Shown: positions 8,823 through 17,782 of the stretch, one piece after another
Position numbering within the stretch: the first letter of the stretch is position 1
Layout of the letters: every line of letters begins with the position of its first letter
Assembly: GCF_008710095.1 (NCBI RefSeq)
Contig: NZ_VYKJ01000002.1
Span: 391,188-455,187 of the forward strand
Length of the DNA: 64,000 nt
Direction of reading: 5' to 3'
Origin: Affinibrenneria salicis
GTDB lineage: Bacteria; Pseudomonadota; Gammaproteobacteria; Enterobacterales; Enterobacteriaceae
Made by a program: the position numbers and the translations under genes
The notes under the pieces: model-generated
Told to the model about the DNA's origin: nothing
Database searches by the model: none
What the model saw: the letters and a program-made list of their open reading frames with translations, nothing else

Positions 8823-9932
8823 ATGAAGGCTGTACACGAGGTCGAACACACCGAAGTAAGCAAAACGCGCCACCGCGAATATTCGCTGATTGTCCCCATC
8901 GTGACGATCGGCATCCTGCTGACCTGGGGAGGCACCGACAACTTTCTGTTGATTATCGCCATCAATGCGCTGGCGCTGGCCGGGATTTTGGCCAGCGCGT
9001 TCAGCGTGGTGCGCCATGCCGACGTGCTGGCGCATCGGCATGGCGAACCTTTTGGCTCGCTGATCCTCAGCCTGTCGGTGGTTATCCTTGAAGTCAGCCT
9101 GATCTCGGCGCTGATGGCGACCGGCGACGCCGGCCCTACGCTGATGCGCGACACGCTGTATTCGATCATCATGATCGTCAGCGGCGGTCTGGTCGGTTTC
9201 GCGCTGCTGCTGGGCGGCCATAAATTTGCGACCCAGCACGTTAACCTGATGGGTATCAAACAGTATCTGATGGCGCTGTTTCCACTGTCGGTCATCGTGC
9301 TGGTGCTGCCGACCTCGCTGCCCGACGGTAACTTCTCTATCCCTCAGGCGTTGATCGCCGCCGCCATCTCCGCAGTCATGTATGGCGTGTTTCTGTTGAT
9401 CCAGACCCGTACTCATCAGAGCCTGTTTGTCCATGAGCATGAAGACGGCGACGACGACGACCCGCACGGCAAGCCGTCCGTGCACAGTTCGCTCTGGCAT
9501 ACCCTATGGTTGATTATCCATCTGTGCGCGGTCATCGCGGTCACCAAACTGGATTCCGCTCCGCTGGAAACGCTGCTCAGCACGCTGAACGCGCCTCAGC
9601 AGTTTACCGGTTTCCTGGTGGCCCTGCTGATCCTGTCGCCCGAAGGGCTGGGCGCGATTAAAGCCGTTCTGCGCAATCAGGTGCAGCGCGCCATGAACCT
9701 GTTCTTCGGCTCGGTGCTGGCGACCATCTCCCTGACCGTGCCGGCGGTGACCATTATCGCCATTGTTACCGATCACCCGCTCGAATTCGGTCTGGAGCTG
9801 CCGCAAATCGTGGTGATGTGCTCGGCGATGGTGCTGTGTAATATCTCGTTTTCCACCGGCAGAACCAACGTACTCAACGGTAGCGCCCATTTGGCGCTGT
9901 TCGCGGCTTATCTGATGACCATCATGCTATAA
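8823..9932 (+). CDS. chaA: Sodium-potassium/proton antiporter ChaA
   Basis: A 369-residue inner-membrane cation/proton antiporter of the CaCA family with about eleven membrane segments. The two family repeats are visible as GEPFGSLILSLSVVILEVSLIS (residues about 65-86) and LILSPEGLGAIKAVLRNQVQRAMNLFFGS (about 260-290), each with the key acidic residue. An acidic His/Asp-rich cytoplasmic loop (HEHEDGDDDDPHGK) sits mid-protein, as in E. coli. ATG 8823 is preserved behind AAGGAG with 9-base spacing; an upstream ATG at 8802 overlaps the ribosome-binding site. ChaA extrudes Na+, K+ or Ca2+ at alkaline pH or high salt. Confidence 0.95.
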   Translation: MKAVHEVEHTEVSKTRHREYSLIVPIVTIGILLTWGGTDNFLLIIAINALALAGILASAFSVVRHADVLAHRHGEPFGSLILSLSVVILEVSLISALMATGDAGPTLMRDTLYSIIMIVSGGLVGFALLLGGHKFATQHVNLMGIKQYLMALFPLSVIVLVLPTSLPDGNFSIPQALIAAAISAVMYGVFLLIQTRTHQSLFVHEHEDGDDDDPHGKPSVHSSLWHTLWLIIHLCAVIAVTKLDSAPLETLLSTLNAPQQFTGFLVALLILSPEGLGAIKAVLRNQVQRAMNLFFGSVLATISLTVPAVTIIAIVTDHPLEFGLELPQIVVMCSAMVLCNISFSTGRTNVLNGSAHLALFAAYLMTIML

Positions 9933-10350
9933 CGCACAATGCGGCGGGCGGCTTTGAACGCCTCCCCGCCGCGGCGATTTTCGTACTTTCCCTGCCTTTA
10001 ACCCGCCCTGCGCTTCTGACCGGTAAAACCGAGGCTTGAACGCGTCCGATGCCGGTGTGCCGCCGACGTGCGGACGGCGCGATCGTATTCCTGTCCAGCG
10101 CGCGCCGATTCACGTCGCAACCGGCCGTATCACCGCCATCGACATCGCCCGTTGACGGCCGAAAAGGCGTTTAACCCTTCACCGGCCGCGTCCTTTCTGG
10201 CCGCAAAAAATTTTCATCTATCGGGTTGGCGCTTGATGTATATCTGGATTTTTGTTGGATAAAGGGCGTATCGTAGTGGCTTCCATTCAACGACGGACCT
10301 CAGTCGGCCCGCCATTTTTTTGTCTTTTCTACATTTGGTTCAAGCCTTAG
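9933..10350. other. Intergenic region between chaA and dauA
   Basis: No supportable gene. A GC-rich inverted repeat (GCGGCGGG ... CCCCGCCGC, about 9940-9973) just after chaA could stop transcription, although no T-run follows. The last 150 bases are more AT-rich and probably hold the dauA promoter. Confidence 0.4.
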
Positions 10351-12048
10351 ATGAAAACGCACGGAATTAACGGTATCAGGCCGTTCAGCGCACTTATTGA
10401 CGCATGCGGGCGCGAGAAATATACATCACAACGCCTTATTCAGGACATTATCGCCGGTATTACAGTCGGCATCATTGCCATCCCCCTTGCCATGGCGCTG
10501 GCCATCGCCAGCGGCGTACCGCCACAATATGGTCTCTACACCTCAGCTATCGCCGGGATTGTCATCGCCGTGACCGGCGGATCGCGCTACAGCGTTTCCG
10601 GACCGACCGCGGCCTTTGTGGTGATTCTGTATCCGGTATCGCAACAGTTTGGCATCTCCGGCCTGCTGATAGCCACGCTGCTTTCGGGGGTCTTTCTGCT
10701 GCTGATGGGGCTGGCGCGGCTCGGGCGGCTGATCGAATACATCCCGCTCTCGGTTACGCTGGGCTTCACCTCCGGGATCGGGATCACTATCGCCACCATG
10801 CAGGTGAAAGATTTCCTCGGTCTGCATATGAGCACGGTGCCGGAACACTACATCGACAAAGTCGTCGCGCTGGCGCAGGCGGTGCCCACGCTGCAGGTCG
10901 GCGATACGCTGATCGGCATCGTTACGCTGTTTGTGCTGATTAGCTGGCCTAAGCTGGGCATTCGCCTGCCGGGCCATCTGCCGGCGCTGCTGGCCGGCGT
11001 CGCCGTAATGGGTATCCTTTCGCTGTTCGATGTGCATGTCGCCACCATCGGTTCCCGCTTTAGCTACACGCTGGCCGACGGCACGTTGGGCAAAGGGATC
11101 CCGCCGATTCTGCCGCAGTTTGTGCTGCCGTGGAATTTGCCGTCCGCCAGCGGACAGAGCATCGATCTCAGTTGGCAGAGCCTGTCCGCCCTGTTGCCTG
11201 CCGCCTTTTCCATGGCGGTACTCGGCGCGATTGAGTCGCTGCTGTGCGCGGTGGTGCTGGACGGCATGACCGGCAAGAAACATAACTCCAATGCGGAGCT
11301 GATGGGTCAGGGGTTCGGCAACATCGTCGCGCCGTTCTTCGGCGGCATCACCGCCACCGCGGCGATTGCCCGTTCCGCCGCCAACGTGCGCGCCGGCGCC
11401 ACCTCGCCGGTATCGGCCATTGTTCACGCCCTGCTGGTGCTGCTGGCGCTGCTGGTGCTGGCGCCGTGGCTGTCCTACCTGCCGCTGGCGGCGATGGCGT
11501 CACTGCTGCTGATGGTGGCCTGGAATATGAGCGAGGCGCATAAAGTCGTCGATCTGCTGCGTCACGGGCCGAAGGACGATATCATTGTGATGCTGCTGTG
11601 CCTGTCGCTGACCGTCCTGTTCGATATGGTTATCGCCATCACCGTCGGTATCGTCCTGGCCTCGCTGCTGTTTATGCGCCGCATTGCGCGCATGACCCGC
11701 GTAAGCGAGCTGCCGGGCACTCACGCGCAGCAGCGCCTGGTGCTAAGGGTCAACGGTCCGCTGTTCTTCGCCGCCGCCGAGCGCATCTTCAGCGAACTGC
11801 TGAGCCGCAGCGAAGACTACCAGACGATCGTTCTGCAGTGGGATGCGGTGCCGGTACTGGATGCCGGCGGACTGAACGCGTTTCTGCGTTTCACCGACGT
11901 ACTGCCGGCCAGCAAACGGTTAATCATCACCGATATCCCGTTCCAGCCACTGAAAACGCTGGCGCGCGCCAACGTTAACCCGATAGAGGGACGGTTAAGT
12001 TTCTATCCGACGCTGGCTCAGGCGCTGGAAGAAACCGCGCCGGCCTGA
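10351..12048 (+). CDS. dauA: SulP-family C4-dicarboxylic acid transporter DauA (YchM)
   Basis: A 565-residue protein with a SulP membrane domain (about residues 30-430) followed by a cytoplasmic STAS domain (about 440-555: [37 protein letters not shown]). Signature motifs include [43 protein letters not shown] and [23 protein letters not shown]. In E. coli DauA takes up succinate and other C4-dicarboxylates aerobically at acidic pH and interacts with acyl carrier protein through STAS. The start ATG 10351 has no strong Shine-Dalgarno; the next in-frame start would remove family sequence. It stands alone between two hairpins. Confidence 0.93.
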   Translation: MKTHGINGIRPFSALIDACGREKYTSQRLIQDIIAGITVGIIAIPLAMALAIASGVPPQYGLYTSAIAGIVIAVTGGSRYSVSGPTAAFVVILYPVSQQFGISGLLIATLLSGVFLLLMGLARLGRLIEYIPLSVTLGFTSGIGITIATMQVKDFLGLHMSTVPEHYIDKVVALAQAVPTLQVGDTLIGIVTLFVLISWPKLGIRLPGHLPALLAGVAVMGILSLFDVHVATIGSRFSYTLADGTLGKGIPPILPQFVLPWNLPSASGQSIDLSWQSLSALLPAAFSMAVLGAIESLLCAVVLDGMTGKKHNSNAELMGQGFGNIVAPFFGGITATAAIARSAANVRAGATSPVSAIVHALLVLLALLVLAPWLSYLPLAAMASLLLMVAWNMSEAHKVVDLLRHGPKDDIIVMLLCLSLTVLFDMVIAITVGIVLASLLFMRRIARMTRVSELPGTHAQQRLVLRVNGPLFFAAAERIFSELLSRSEDYQTIVLQWDAVPVLDAGGLNAFLRFTDVLPASKRLIITDIPFQPLKTLARANVNPIEGRLSFYPTLAQALEETAPA

Positions 12049-12137
12049 TCGGGGCGAGTCGTATCGACCTGAATATTTCGGGTTGCGGGATACAACGTTA
12101 TCGTTTTGTACAACGCCGAACGCGGGATCTTTATAGA

Positions 12138-12157
12138 GAGGCGCATGAATGCGCCTC
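12138..12157 (+). terminator. Hairpin after dauA
   Basis: GAGGCGCAT and ATGCGCCTC form a perfect 9-base stem separated by two bases. No T-run follows, so termination would be inefficient or need another factor. Confidence 0.4.
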
Positions 12158-12190
12158 GTCACGCGACACCCCGAAGTATCACTGATATAG

Positions 12191-12213
12191 ATTGAGCCCC
12201 GCCGGGGCTCAAT
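12191..12213. terminator. Bidirectional terminator between dauA and the convergent unknown gene
   Basis: ATTGAGCCCC-gcc-GGGGCTCAAT is a perfect 10-base stem with A/T on both flanks. It lies between the ends of two convergent genes, 3 bases from the stop of the leftward one. Confidence 0.75.
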
Positions 12214-12215
12214 GT

Positions 12216-12632
12216 TTAATGCGCCACGTGCGGCGGGAATAGCACCGACAGGCGTTCGCCCTGCTGACTCAGCGTCAGCGGCCGCCGATATTGCCGGGCA
12301 ATGGCGGCGATCTGCCGTTCGGAAAGCGCATACGGCAGCCGAATATCAAACATCCCCACGCCCTGCTGCTGCGCCAGCGTAATCAGGCGCACTATGTTGG
12401 TCTCATCGCTAAGCTGGGTAGATACCACCTGCAGCGCCAGCGCATTAAGCTGCTCTTTCGGGCTATCGCGCGCGACCCGCGGCCTTCTCAACACCATGCC
12501 GAAGATCGGCATTACCCCATAAATCGCCTCGACAAAGCGCCAGCGTTTTTTACACGAGGCAGACAGGAAGCCGACGTAATCAAAACAGACCCCTTCGCCG
12601 AATTGCGCAGACACTGGGCGATCTTCGCTCAT
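12216..12632 (-). CDS. Hypothetical protein, 138 aa
   Basis: I do not recognise this protein. The frame is well supported: ATG at the complement of 12630-12632 has AAGGAG eight bases upstream, and a strong terminator follows the stop. Alternative starts GTG 12641 and ATG 12638 are too close to the AAGGAG. The protein is soluble, with a Cys-containing N-terminal part (VCFDYVGFLSASCKKRW), a basic middle (LRRPRVARD), and a C-terminal half rich in Ile/Leu/Gln helices (NIVRLITLAQQQGVGMFDIRLPYALSERQIAAIARQY). No signal peptide or membrane segment. Function unknown; codon use looks like that of neighbours. Confidence 0.7.
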   Translation of the reverse strand: MSEDRPVSAQFGEGVCFDYVGFLSASCKKRWRFVEAIYGVMPIFGMVLRRPRVARDSPKEQLNALALQVVSTQLSDETNIVRLITLAQQQGVGMFDIRLPYALSERQIAAIARQYRRPLTLSQQGERLSVLFPPHVAH

Positions 12633-12641
12633 TCCCATCAC

Positions 12642-13160
12642 TCCTTTTCCTTCCGGTTATCGGACGCGCCCGTCGGGCTAAAAACGTTGTCAGACGATTA
12701 TCGCCTGGTCATCAGGCAGAGCGGCGGATCCAGAGAGCCCGGCGCCGATGCAGCCGGAAAACGCGTCCTGCGACGTATTGGTTAGTATAACGTCATCGCG
12801 CCGGCGAACCGGAATCCAGTCTATATTGTCGCGAATTATCGGTCATTCCTTTCTCCGTTTAGCAGCGGACGTCGGCTTCCCCCCGCCATCCTGTCCGCTA
12901 TCGGGCCGGCGTGGTTGGTGAATGTGCACAGAGACATATGCCGGGTGAGGACGAGATTGCGCGCCTGGCGCTGCCGCCGCTCAGCGGCCGTTATCTTAAC
13001 GTTCTGGATAGCGATCGTCCGCCAGCGGGCTAACCGGTTTAACACCCGTTTACGCTTATACCCTGGTCGCTGCCCTGCCGGCGCGCTATGCTGCCGGATG
13101 CGATTTTGTCAGTCCGCCCGCCCGTCAGCGCGGGAGTAAAAGAAGATCAGGATTAAAAAG
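12642..13160. other. Control region upstream of rstAB
   Basis: About 520 bases without a credible gene; a 69-codon leftward frame at 12836-13045 lacks a ribosome-binding site and family resemblance. A PhoP-box-like direct repeat at 13036-13052 is described separately. Confidence 0.45.
13036..13052 (+). promoter_or_regulatory. Candidate PhoP box upstream of rstA
   Basis: GGTTTA-ACACC-CGTTTA is a direct repeat at 11-base period, close to the PhoP consensus (T/G)GTTTA-N5-(T/G)GTTTA with one mismatch. PhoP is known to activate rstA in E. coli. It lies 109 bases before the rstA start. The -10 element is not clear, so this is a candidate only. Confidence 0.4.
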
Positions 13161-13907
13161 ATGTTGTCAGGTGAAACGAAACAGAAAATTGTTTTTGTCG
13201 AGGATGATAGCGAGGTAGGCAAACTGATTGCCGCCTGGCTCGGTAAGCACGATATTGAAGTGCAGCTCGAAACGCGCGGCGATAAGGCGCTGTCGTTTAT
13301 TGAGCAGCAGCAGCCCGACCTGGTTCTGCTTGATATCATGCTGCCCGGCAAAGACGGCATGACGCTGTGCCGGGAGCTGCGGCCGCGCTTCAGCGGGCCG
13401 ATCGTCCTGCTCACCTCGCTGGACAGCGATATGAACCATATTCTGGCGCTGGAAATGGGCGCGGACGACTATATCCTCAAAACCACCCCGCCGGCGGTGC
13501 TGCTGGCGCGTCTGCGCCGGCATTTCCGTCAGTACGCCGGCGTCCAGCCGGCGCAGGAAGGCGCCGGCGCGCTGCAGATCCATAAGCCGCTGCATTTCGG
13601 GCTGCTGTGCATCGACCCGGTCAACCGCGAGGTCACGCTGGGCGACGAGCACATCCTGCTGTCGACGGCCGATTTCGATTTGCTCTGGCAATTGGCGATC
13701 AACGCCGGCCACACCATGGACCGCGAGGCGTTGCTGAAAGCGCTGCGCGGGGTCAGCTACGACGGTATGGATCGCAGTATCGACGTCGCGATATCGCGCC
13801 TGCGCAAAAAATTGAACGACAATACGCTCGATCCCTACCGCATTAAAACCGTACGCAACAAAGGCTATCTGTTCGCCCCCAACGCCTGGGAGAGCGACGC
13901 GGTATGA
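13161..13907 (+). CDS. rstA: Two-component response regulator RstA
   Basis: A 248-residue OmpR/PhoB-type regulator. The receiver domain (about 9-125) shows the acidic pair in FVEDD, the phospho-acceptor aspartate in LVLLDIMLPGKDG, the LLTSLDS threonine/serine switch region and the conserved lysine in DDYILK. The C-terminal winged helix (about 150-240) includes LSTADFDLLWQLAINAGHTMDREALLKALRG and SRLRKKL...RIKTVRNKGYLFAP. RstA acts with the sensor RstB under PhoPQ control and binds asr, among others. Its stop overlaps the rstB start (ATGA). Confidence 0.95.
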   Translation: MLSGETKQKIVFVEDDSEVGKLIAAWLGKHDIEVQLETRGDKALSFIEQQQPDLVLLDIMLPGKDGMTLCRELRPRFSGPIVLLTSLDSDMNHILALEMGADDYILKTTPPAVLLARLRRHFRQYAGVQPAQEGAGALQIHKPLHFGLLCIDPVNREVTLGDEHILLSTADFDLLWQLAINAGHTMDREALLKALRGVSYDGMDRSIDVAISRLRKKLNDNTLDPYRIKTVRNKGYLFAPNAWESDAV

Positions 13908-15187
13908 AAAAGCTTTTCATTCAATTCTTTCTGCTGCTGTTCGCCAGCTTTCTGGTTATGACGCTGCTGGTCGGGCTGGTTTATAAAGTGACCGCCGAAC
14001 GGGCGGGTCGACAGTCAATGGACGATTTGATGAAAAGCTCGCTGTATCTGATCCGCAATGAACTGCATACCATTCCGCCGCGCGACTGGCATAAAACCAT
14101 CAGCCAGCTTGATCTGAACCTGTCGTTTAAGCTGCATATCGAGCCGCTGAGCAAGTATCAGCTCAGCCCGGCGGCCCAGCGGCGTCTGCGTCAGGGCGAG
14201 ATCGTGGCGCTGGACGATGAGTACACCTTTATCCAGCGCATCCCGCGCAGCCACTATGTACTGGCGGTCGGCCCCATTCCCTATCTGTTTTTCCTGCACG
14301 AAATGCGCCTGCTCGATTTACTGCTGGTTATGGTGATCGGGCTATCGCTGGCGCTGCCGGTTTTTTTATGGATTCGACCGCACTGGAAAGAGATGCTCAA
14401 GCTGGAGAGCGCCGCCCAGCGGTTGGGCGACGGCCATCTGGAGGAACGAACCCATTTCGATGCCACCTCCAGCCTGCACCGACTGGGCGTAGCCTTTAAC
14501 CGGATGGCCGATAATCTGAACCAACTGATCGCCAGCAAAAAGCAGCTCATCGACAGCATCGCCCATGAGCTGCGCACCCCGCTGGTTCGCCTGCGCTACC
14601 GGCTGGCGATTAGCGACGACCTGGCGGAAGACGAGCGCCAGGCGTTTAACCATGATATCGGCCAGCTGGAAGCGCTGATCGACGAACTGCTGACCTACGC
14701 CCGGCTGGACCGCCCGCAGGTTACGCTCAACCTGTCGGAGCTGGATCTGTCGCACTGGCTGCGCGCCAAAATCGACGATTTGCGCCAGATCCGGCCGGAC
14801 AAGACGCTTGAGCTGACCATCCCGCACGAGGCCGATTTCGGGCCGATCGACGCGCGGCTGATGGAACGGGTGCTGGATAATCTGATCAACAATGCGCTGC
14901 GCTTCTGCCGACAGCGGATACGCATCAGCCTGTGGCGCGACAATCATCTGGCCTGCCTGCAGGTGGAAGACGACGGTCAGGGCATTGCGCCCGACGATCG
15001 GCGGCAAATCTTCGAGCCCTTCGTGCGGCTGCAGGCCGGGGAAAACCAGAGCGGCGGCGGATGCGGGCTGGGACTGGCGATCGTGTCCGCTATCGCGCAC
15101 GCCTGCGAAGGCACCATCGTGGCGGACAGCAGCGCGCTGGGCGGCGCCTGCTTTCGCTTTTGCTGGCCGGTTAAAACGCCGTCGTAA
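13904..15187 (+). CDS. rstB: Sensor histidine kinase RstB
   Basis: A 427-residue inner-membrane kinase. Two membrane segments (about residues 5-27 and 137-157) enclose a periplasmic sensor of about 110 residues. A HAMP linker follows, then the dimerisation histidine in SIAHELRTPLVRLRY, N-box NLINNALRF, G1 box EDDGQGIAPDDR, F-box and G2 box GGGCGLGLAIV. It starts within the rstA stop (ATGA), which indicates translational coupling. RstB phosphorylates RstA; in related bacteria the system answers low Mg2+ and acid and is linked to PhoPQ. Here it is followed directly by asr, a known RstA target. Confidence 0.95.
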   Translation: MKKLFIQFFLLLFASFLVMTLLVGLVYKVTAERAGRQSMDDLMKSSLYLIRNELHTIPPRDWHKTISQLDLNLSFKLHIEPLSKYQLSPAAQRRLRQGEIVALDDEYTFIQRIPRSHYVLAVGPIPYLFFLHEMRLLDLLLVMVIGLSLALPVFLWIRPHWKEMLKLESAAQRLGDGHLEERTHFDATSSLHRLGVAFNRMADNLNQLIASKKQLIDSIAHELRTPLVRLRYRLAISDDLAEDERQAFNHDIGQLEALIDELLTYARLDRPQVTLNLSELDLSHWLRAKIDDLRQIRPDKTLELTIPHEADFGPIDARLMERVLDNLINNALRFCRQRIRISLWRDNHLACLQVEDDGQGIAPDDRRQIFEPFVRLQAGENQSGGGCGLGLAIVSAIAHACEGTIVADSSALGGACFRFCWPVKTPS

Positions 15188-15273
15188 AGCGCGACGCCGC
15201 TGGCTCAGAGACTGCGGCGCCCGTGATGAGGCGTGCTGTTCGTTGCAGGACGTCCGCATCCTTACGCAGACTG

Positions 15274-15287
15274 TACATTCGGTTACA
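15274..15287 (+). promoter_or_regulatory. RstA box upstream of asr
   Basis: TACATTCGGTTACA matches the RstA consensus TACATNTNGTTACA at 11 of 12 defined positions (the central T is C). It lies about 43 bases upstream of a TATTAT -10 element and 107 bases before the asr ribosome-binding site, a usual place for an activator. Confidence 0.8.
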
Positions 15288-15329
15288 CGCCGATACCAAT
15301 CACTAACGGAAGCCGCGAGATTAATTCTC

Positions 15330-15335
15330 TATTAT
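15330..15335 (+). promoter_or_regulatory. Probable -10 element of asr
   Basis: TATTAT, 64 bases before the asr start. The -35 region at 17-base spacing (CGGAAG) is poor, which fits an activator-dependent promoter driven from the RstA box upstream. Confidence 0.5.
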
Positions 15336-15393
15336 CCGTTCTACCGACCCGGTCAGGGTCCGAGACATGAACTGGATAATTGAGGTAATGATG

Positions 15394-15711
15394 ATGAATA
15401 AAGTATTAGTAATGATTGCTGGTGCTGCTCTGGGCCTGTCCTCCGCCGCCTTCGCCGCCGATACCACCGCCGCTCCGGCTACCAGCCCGGCTCAGGTCAG
15501 CGCGCCTGCCGCTCAGGCCGCTCCGGCAAAAGCAAAAGCTAAAGTCACTCACCATAAGAAACATGCCGCGCAAAAAGCGCAGGCCGCTAAAAAACACGCG
15601 AAGAAAGCAGTGAAAAAACCGGCTGAACAGAAAGCTCAGGCTGCCAAAAAACACGTGAAAAAACACGCAGCTAAAAAACCGGCTGCAGAAAAAAGCACCC
15701 CGGCAGCATAA
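15394..15711 (+). CDS. asr: Acid shock protein Asr
   Basis: A 105-residue exported, intrinsically disordered, highly basic protein. A signal peptide ([21 protein letters not shown]) is followed by an Ala/Thr/Pro segment and then Lys/His-rich repeats based on [12 protein letters not shown]. This is the E. coli Asr pattern. Three ATG codons follow each other at 15388, 15391 and 15394; the last has the best spacing from GAGG (8 bases) and matches the usual N-terminus. Asr is periplasmic, strongly induced by acid, and its transcription depends on RstA/PhoB. A near-consensus RstA box lies upstream. Confidence 0.93.
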   Translation: MNKVLVMIAGAALGLSSAAFAADTTAAPATSPAQVSAPAAQAAPAKAKAKVTHHKKHAAQKAQAAKKHAKKAVKKPAEQKAQAAKKHVKKHAAKKPAAEKSTPAA

Positions 15712-15730
15712 GTTAGCCGCCTTAAGATAA

Positions 15731-15799
15731 AGGCCGGCTGTATGGCGTGAAGCGCCGTCTCCGGCCCTGTTTCAGCCCCGGCTTGCCGGGCGCTGAAAC
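15731..15799 (+). terminator. Two hairpins after asr
   Basis: GGCCGG...CCGGCC (about 15732-15766, with inner GGCG/CGCC) is followed by a long stem GTTTCAGC...GCTGAAAC (15769-15776 with 15792-15799) extended by CCCGG/CCGGG. No T-run follows, so these may stabilise the asr mRNA 3' end as much as terminate it. Confidence 0.5.
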
Positions 15800-15967
15800 C
15801 GTTAATCAGGCAGAACGATCGCCAATTGGTTATTACAGGTCTCCTGTTTCAGGCAATGTGTGGTCAGCGACCGAATCCCCCGCTATTGCGAGGACGGCGG
15901 CGATCAAACCACGTTATCGGCGTTTTGTCGCTTCGCTTTGCCGGGCGCTTATTTCATGGGATAGCGG

Positions 15968-16051
15968 ATGATGTTACAGCGTTACTCATTTGAAATTGTT
16001 TTATCCCTGCTTGTTCTCTGCGGATTGATCGTCGTTCTGTTATTCCTGTAA
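15968..16051 (+). CDS. ydgU: Small membrane protein YdgU
   Basis: A 27-codon frame encoding one hydrophobic helix (residues about 9-27, FEIVLSLLVLCGLIVVLLF) after a short basic N-terminus MMLQRYS. Size, single-span character and position between asr and ydgD match the E. coli acid-related small protein YdgU. Two adjacent ATG codons (15968 and 15971) are possible starts; the upstream GGGATAGCGG is a weak ribosome-binding site. The function of YdgU is not known. Identification rests mainly on synteny and topology. Confidence 0.7.
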   Translation: MMLQRYSFEIVLSLLVLCGLIVVLLFL

Positions 16052-16265
16052 CCATCTGCACCGTCCCCCCGTCCGTTTCCGCCGCGTTGTCTGTCGATAA
16101 CCACCAGCCGGGTGAATGCCGCGCGGGCAGACAGAGGCATGCCAACGCCAGCGCGGGACGAATGAATTAAACGCGCGGGAACGTCTCCTGCACGCCAAAA
16201 GCGTAACGGTCTATAGTTATTCACATACGACGCAGACTCATCGACGTGTAAGGCAAAACATTTAA

Positions 16266-17069
16266 ATGCGCATACCGCTTTGGTTGTTATGTTTATTCGC
16301 TTTGTCTGCCCCGCAGTGCGGGCCACAGGCCGCAACCGCGTTCGGGCGCCAGACGCTGTTCTTCGGTCATGACGACCGCCACCCCGTCACGTCTGCCGCG
16401 CGCTGGCCCTGGCAGGCTATCGGCCAGCTGGAAACGGCCAGCGGCAGCCTGTGTACGGTCACGCTGATCTCGCCCAGTCTGGCGTTAAGCGCCGGCCATT
16501 GCGTACTGGTGCCGCCCGGCCGCCCCGACCGCATTGTCGCCGTGCGTTTTCTCCCCTCGAAAAAAGGCTGGCGCTACGCAACTCAGGCGGTTGAAATCCT
16601 GGTCAACCGTCGGCTCGGCCAGCGCCTGAAAGCCGATGGCGACGGCTGGATTGTGCCGCCCAGCGCCGCCCCGCTCGATTTTGCCTTGATCCGCCTGCAG
16701 CAGGCGCCGCCCGGCATCACGCCGGTGCCGATATGGTCCGGCTCGCGTCAGGCGTTGCGTCGACAACTGCAGCAGAGCGGTCAGCGCGTTACTCAGGCCG
16801 GCTATCCCGAAGATCATCCCGATACGCTGTATCGCCATGAAAATTGTCTGATTACCGGCTGGCCTCAGCGTGACGTACTGGCGCACCAGTGCGATACTCT
16901 ACCCGGCGACAGCGGCTCGCCGCTGCTGCTGAAAGATAATGACCAGTGGACGCTGATGGGGATTCAAAGCTCCGCGCCCGACGCCAGCGAACGAGATATG
17001 GACGATAACCGCGCCGTGGCGGTGACGGCGATTGGTCAGCAACTGACCGAAGCGCTGCGCGCCCGCTGA
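16266..17069 (+). CDS. ydgD: Secreted trypsin-like (S1) serine protease YdgD
   Basis: A 267-residue exported protease. A signal peptide covers about residues 1-22. The catalytic triad is visible: His in LSAGHC, Asp in [10 protein letters not shown] and Ser in [11 protein letters not shown]. Cysteines at CGP, SLCT, GHC, NCL and QCD could form disulfides, consistent with a periplasmic location. It lies downstream of asr and ydgU as in E. coli, and 35 bases before an exported ClpP-like gene, probably in the same transcript. The substrate is unknown. ATG 16266 has AAGG about 12 bases upstream, a long spacing. Confidence 0.88.
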   Translation: MRIPLWLLCLFALSAPQCGPQAATAFGRQTLFFGHDDRHPVTSAARWPWQAIGQLETASGSLCTVTLISPSLALSAGHCVLVPPGRPDRIVAVRFLPSKKGWRYATQAVEILVNRRLGQRLKADGDGWIVPPSAAPLDFALIRLQQAPPGITPVPIWSGSRQALRRQLQQSGQRVTQAGYPEDHPDTLYRHENCLITGWPQRDVLAHQCDTLPGDSGSPLLLKDNDQWTLMGIQSSAPDASERDMDDNRAVAVTAIGQQLTEALRAR

Positions 17070-17104
17070 CGGCGTTATCATTTTAAACAGGGAATTAAAT
17101 AACA

Positions 17105-17782
17105 ATGCGCAGAAAATTAATCATATTGTCATCGGCATTAGGACTGGCGATGGCGTTACCGGCGACGGCCGATGTTTCTTCCGTCAGAAAAATCGGCCTA
17201 AAGAACAATAATATTGAAACAGCGAAAATACTCTATGTGGGCGATATTACCGCGAAAGGGAGCACGGAATTGATCTCGTCCATCGACGAGATCAATGCTA
17301 ATTACCCGAATCTGAAGAAATTATATTTGTACATCAATAGCTACGGCGGCAGCATGGAAAACGGCTACATGGCGTATGAGGCGATAAAAAGCGCGCCCGT
17401 GCCGATCACCACAGTGAATATCGCCATGGTGGCCTCGGCGGCCAGTTTACTCTACTGCGCGGGCGCGGAACGTTACGCCACGCCGTCCGCACATTTTATA
17501 CTGCATCCGGCGGCCGCTTCGAATATACAAAAAGATTATCTGAAACCGAATGAAATCGCGCGCCTGCAGCAGGATGTGAAAAACAGCAACGCTTTTTTTC
17601 GCTACGTCTATCAGCAGTGCACCCGCTATAGCGCGGATGAAATCGATAATATGTTATCCAGGGAAGACGGCCGTCAATACATTGATACCCCCACCGCGCT
17701 GGATAAGCGGCTGGCCACCGGGCAAGCCGCGGGAATGGTCAATGCCGACGTATCTTATTACATCCTAAGCAAGGACAATTAA
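17105..17782 (+). CDS. Exported ClpP-like serine protease
   Basis: A 225-residue protein with a signal peptide (residues 1-22, MRRKLIILSSALGLAMALPATA) and a ClpP/crotonase fold. Aligned by eye with E. coli ClpP, the oxyanion-loop INSYGGSM, the catalytic serine in MVASAASLLYCAG, the histidine in HFILHPA and an aspartate in SREDGRQYI all fall in register. Cytosolic ClpP has no signal peptide and works with ClpA/X, whereas this protein should be periplasmic and unpartnered. It follows the secreted protease ydgD by 35 bases with AGGGAA before the start, suggesting co-expression. Substrate unknown; whether it oligomerises is not visible from sequence. Confidence 0.78.
   Translation: MRRKLIILSSALGLAMALPATADVSSVRKIGLKNNNIETAKILYVGDITAKGSTELISSIDEINANYPNLKKLYLYINSYGGSMENGYMAYEAIKSAPVPITTVNIAMVASAASLLYCAGAERYATPSAHFILHPAAASNIQKDYLKPNEIARLQQDVKNSNAFFRYVYQQCTRYSADEIDNMLSREDGRQYIDTPTALDKRLATGQAAGMVNADVSYYILSKDN

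Noticed and set aside
12836..13045. A 69-codon leftward frame upstream of rstA
   Set aside because: No ribosome-binding site or family resemblance, and it overlaps the candidate PhoP box.
15747..15971. A 74-codon frame after asr
   Set aside because: Overlaps the two hairpins that follow asr and ends in the ydgU start; no ribosome-binding site.
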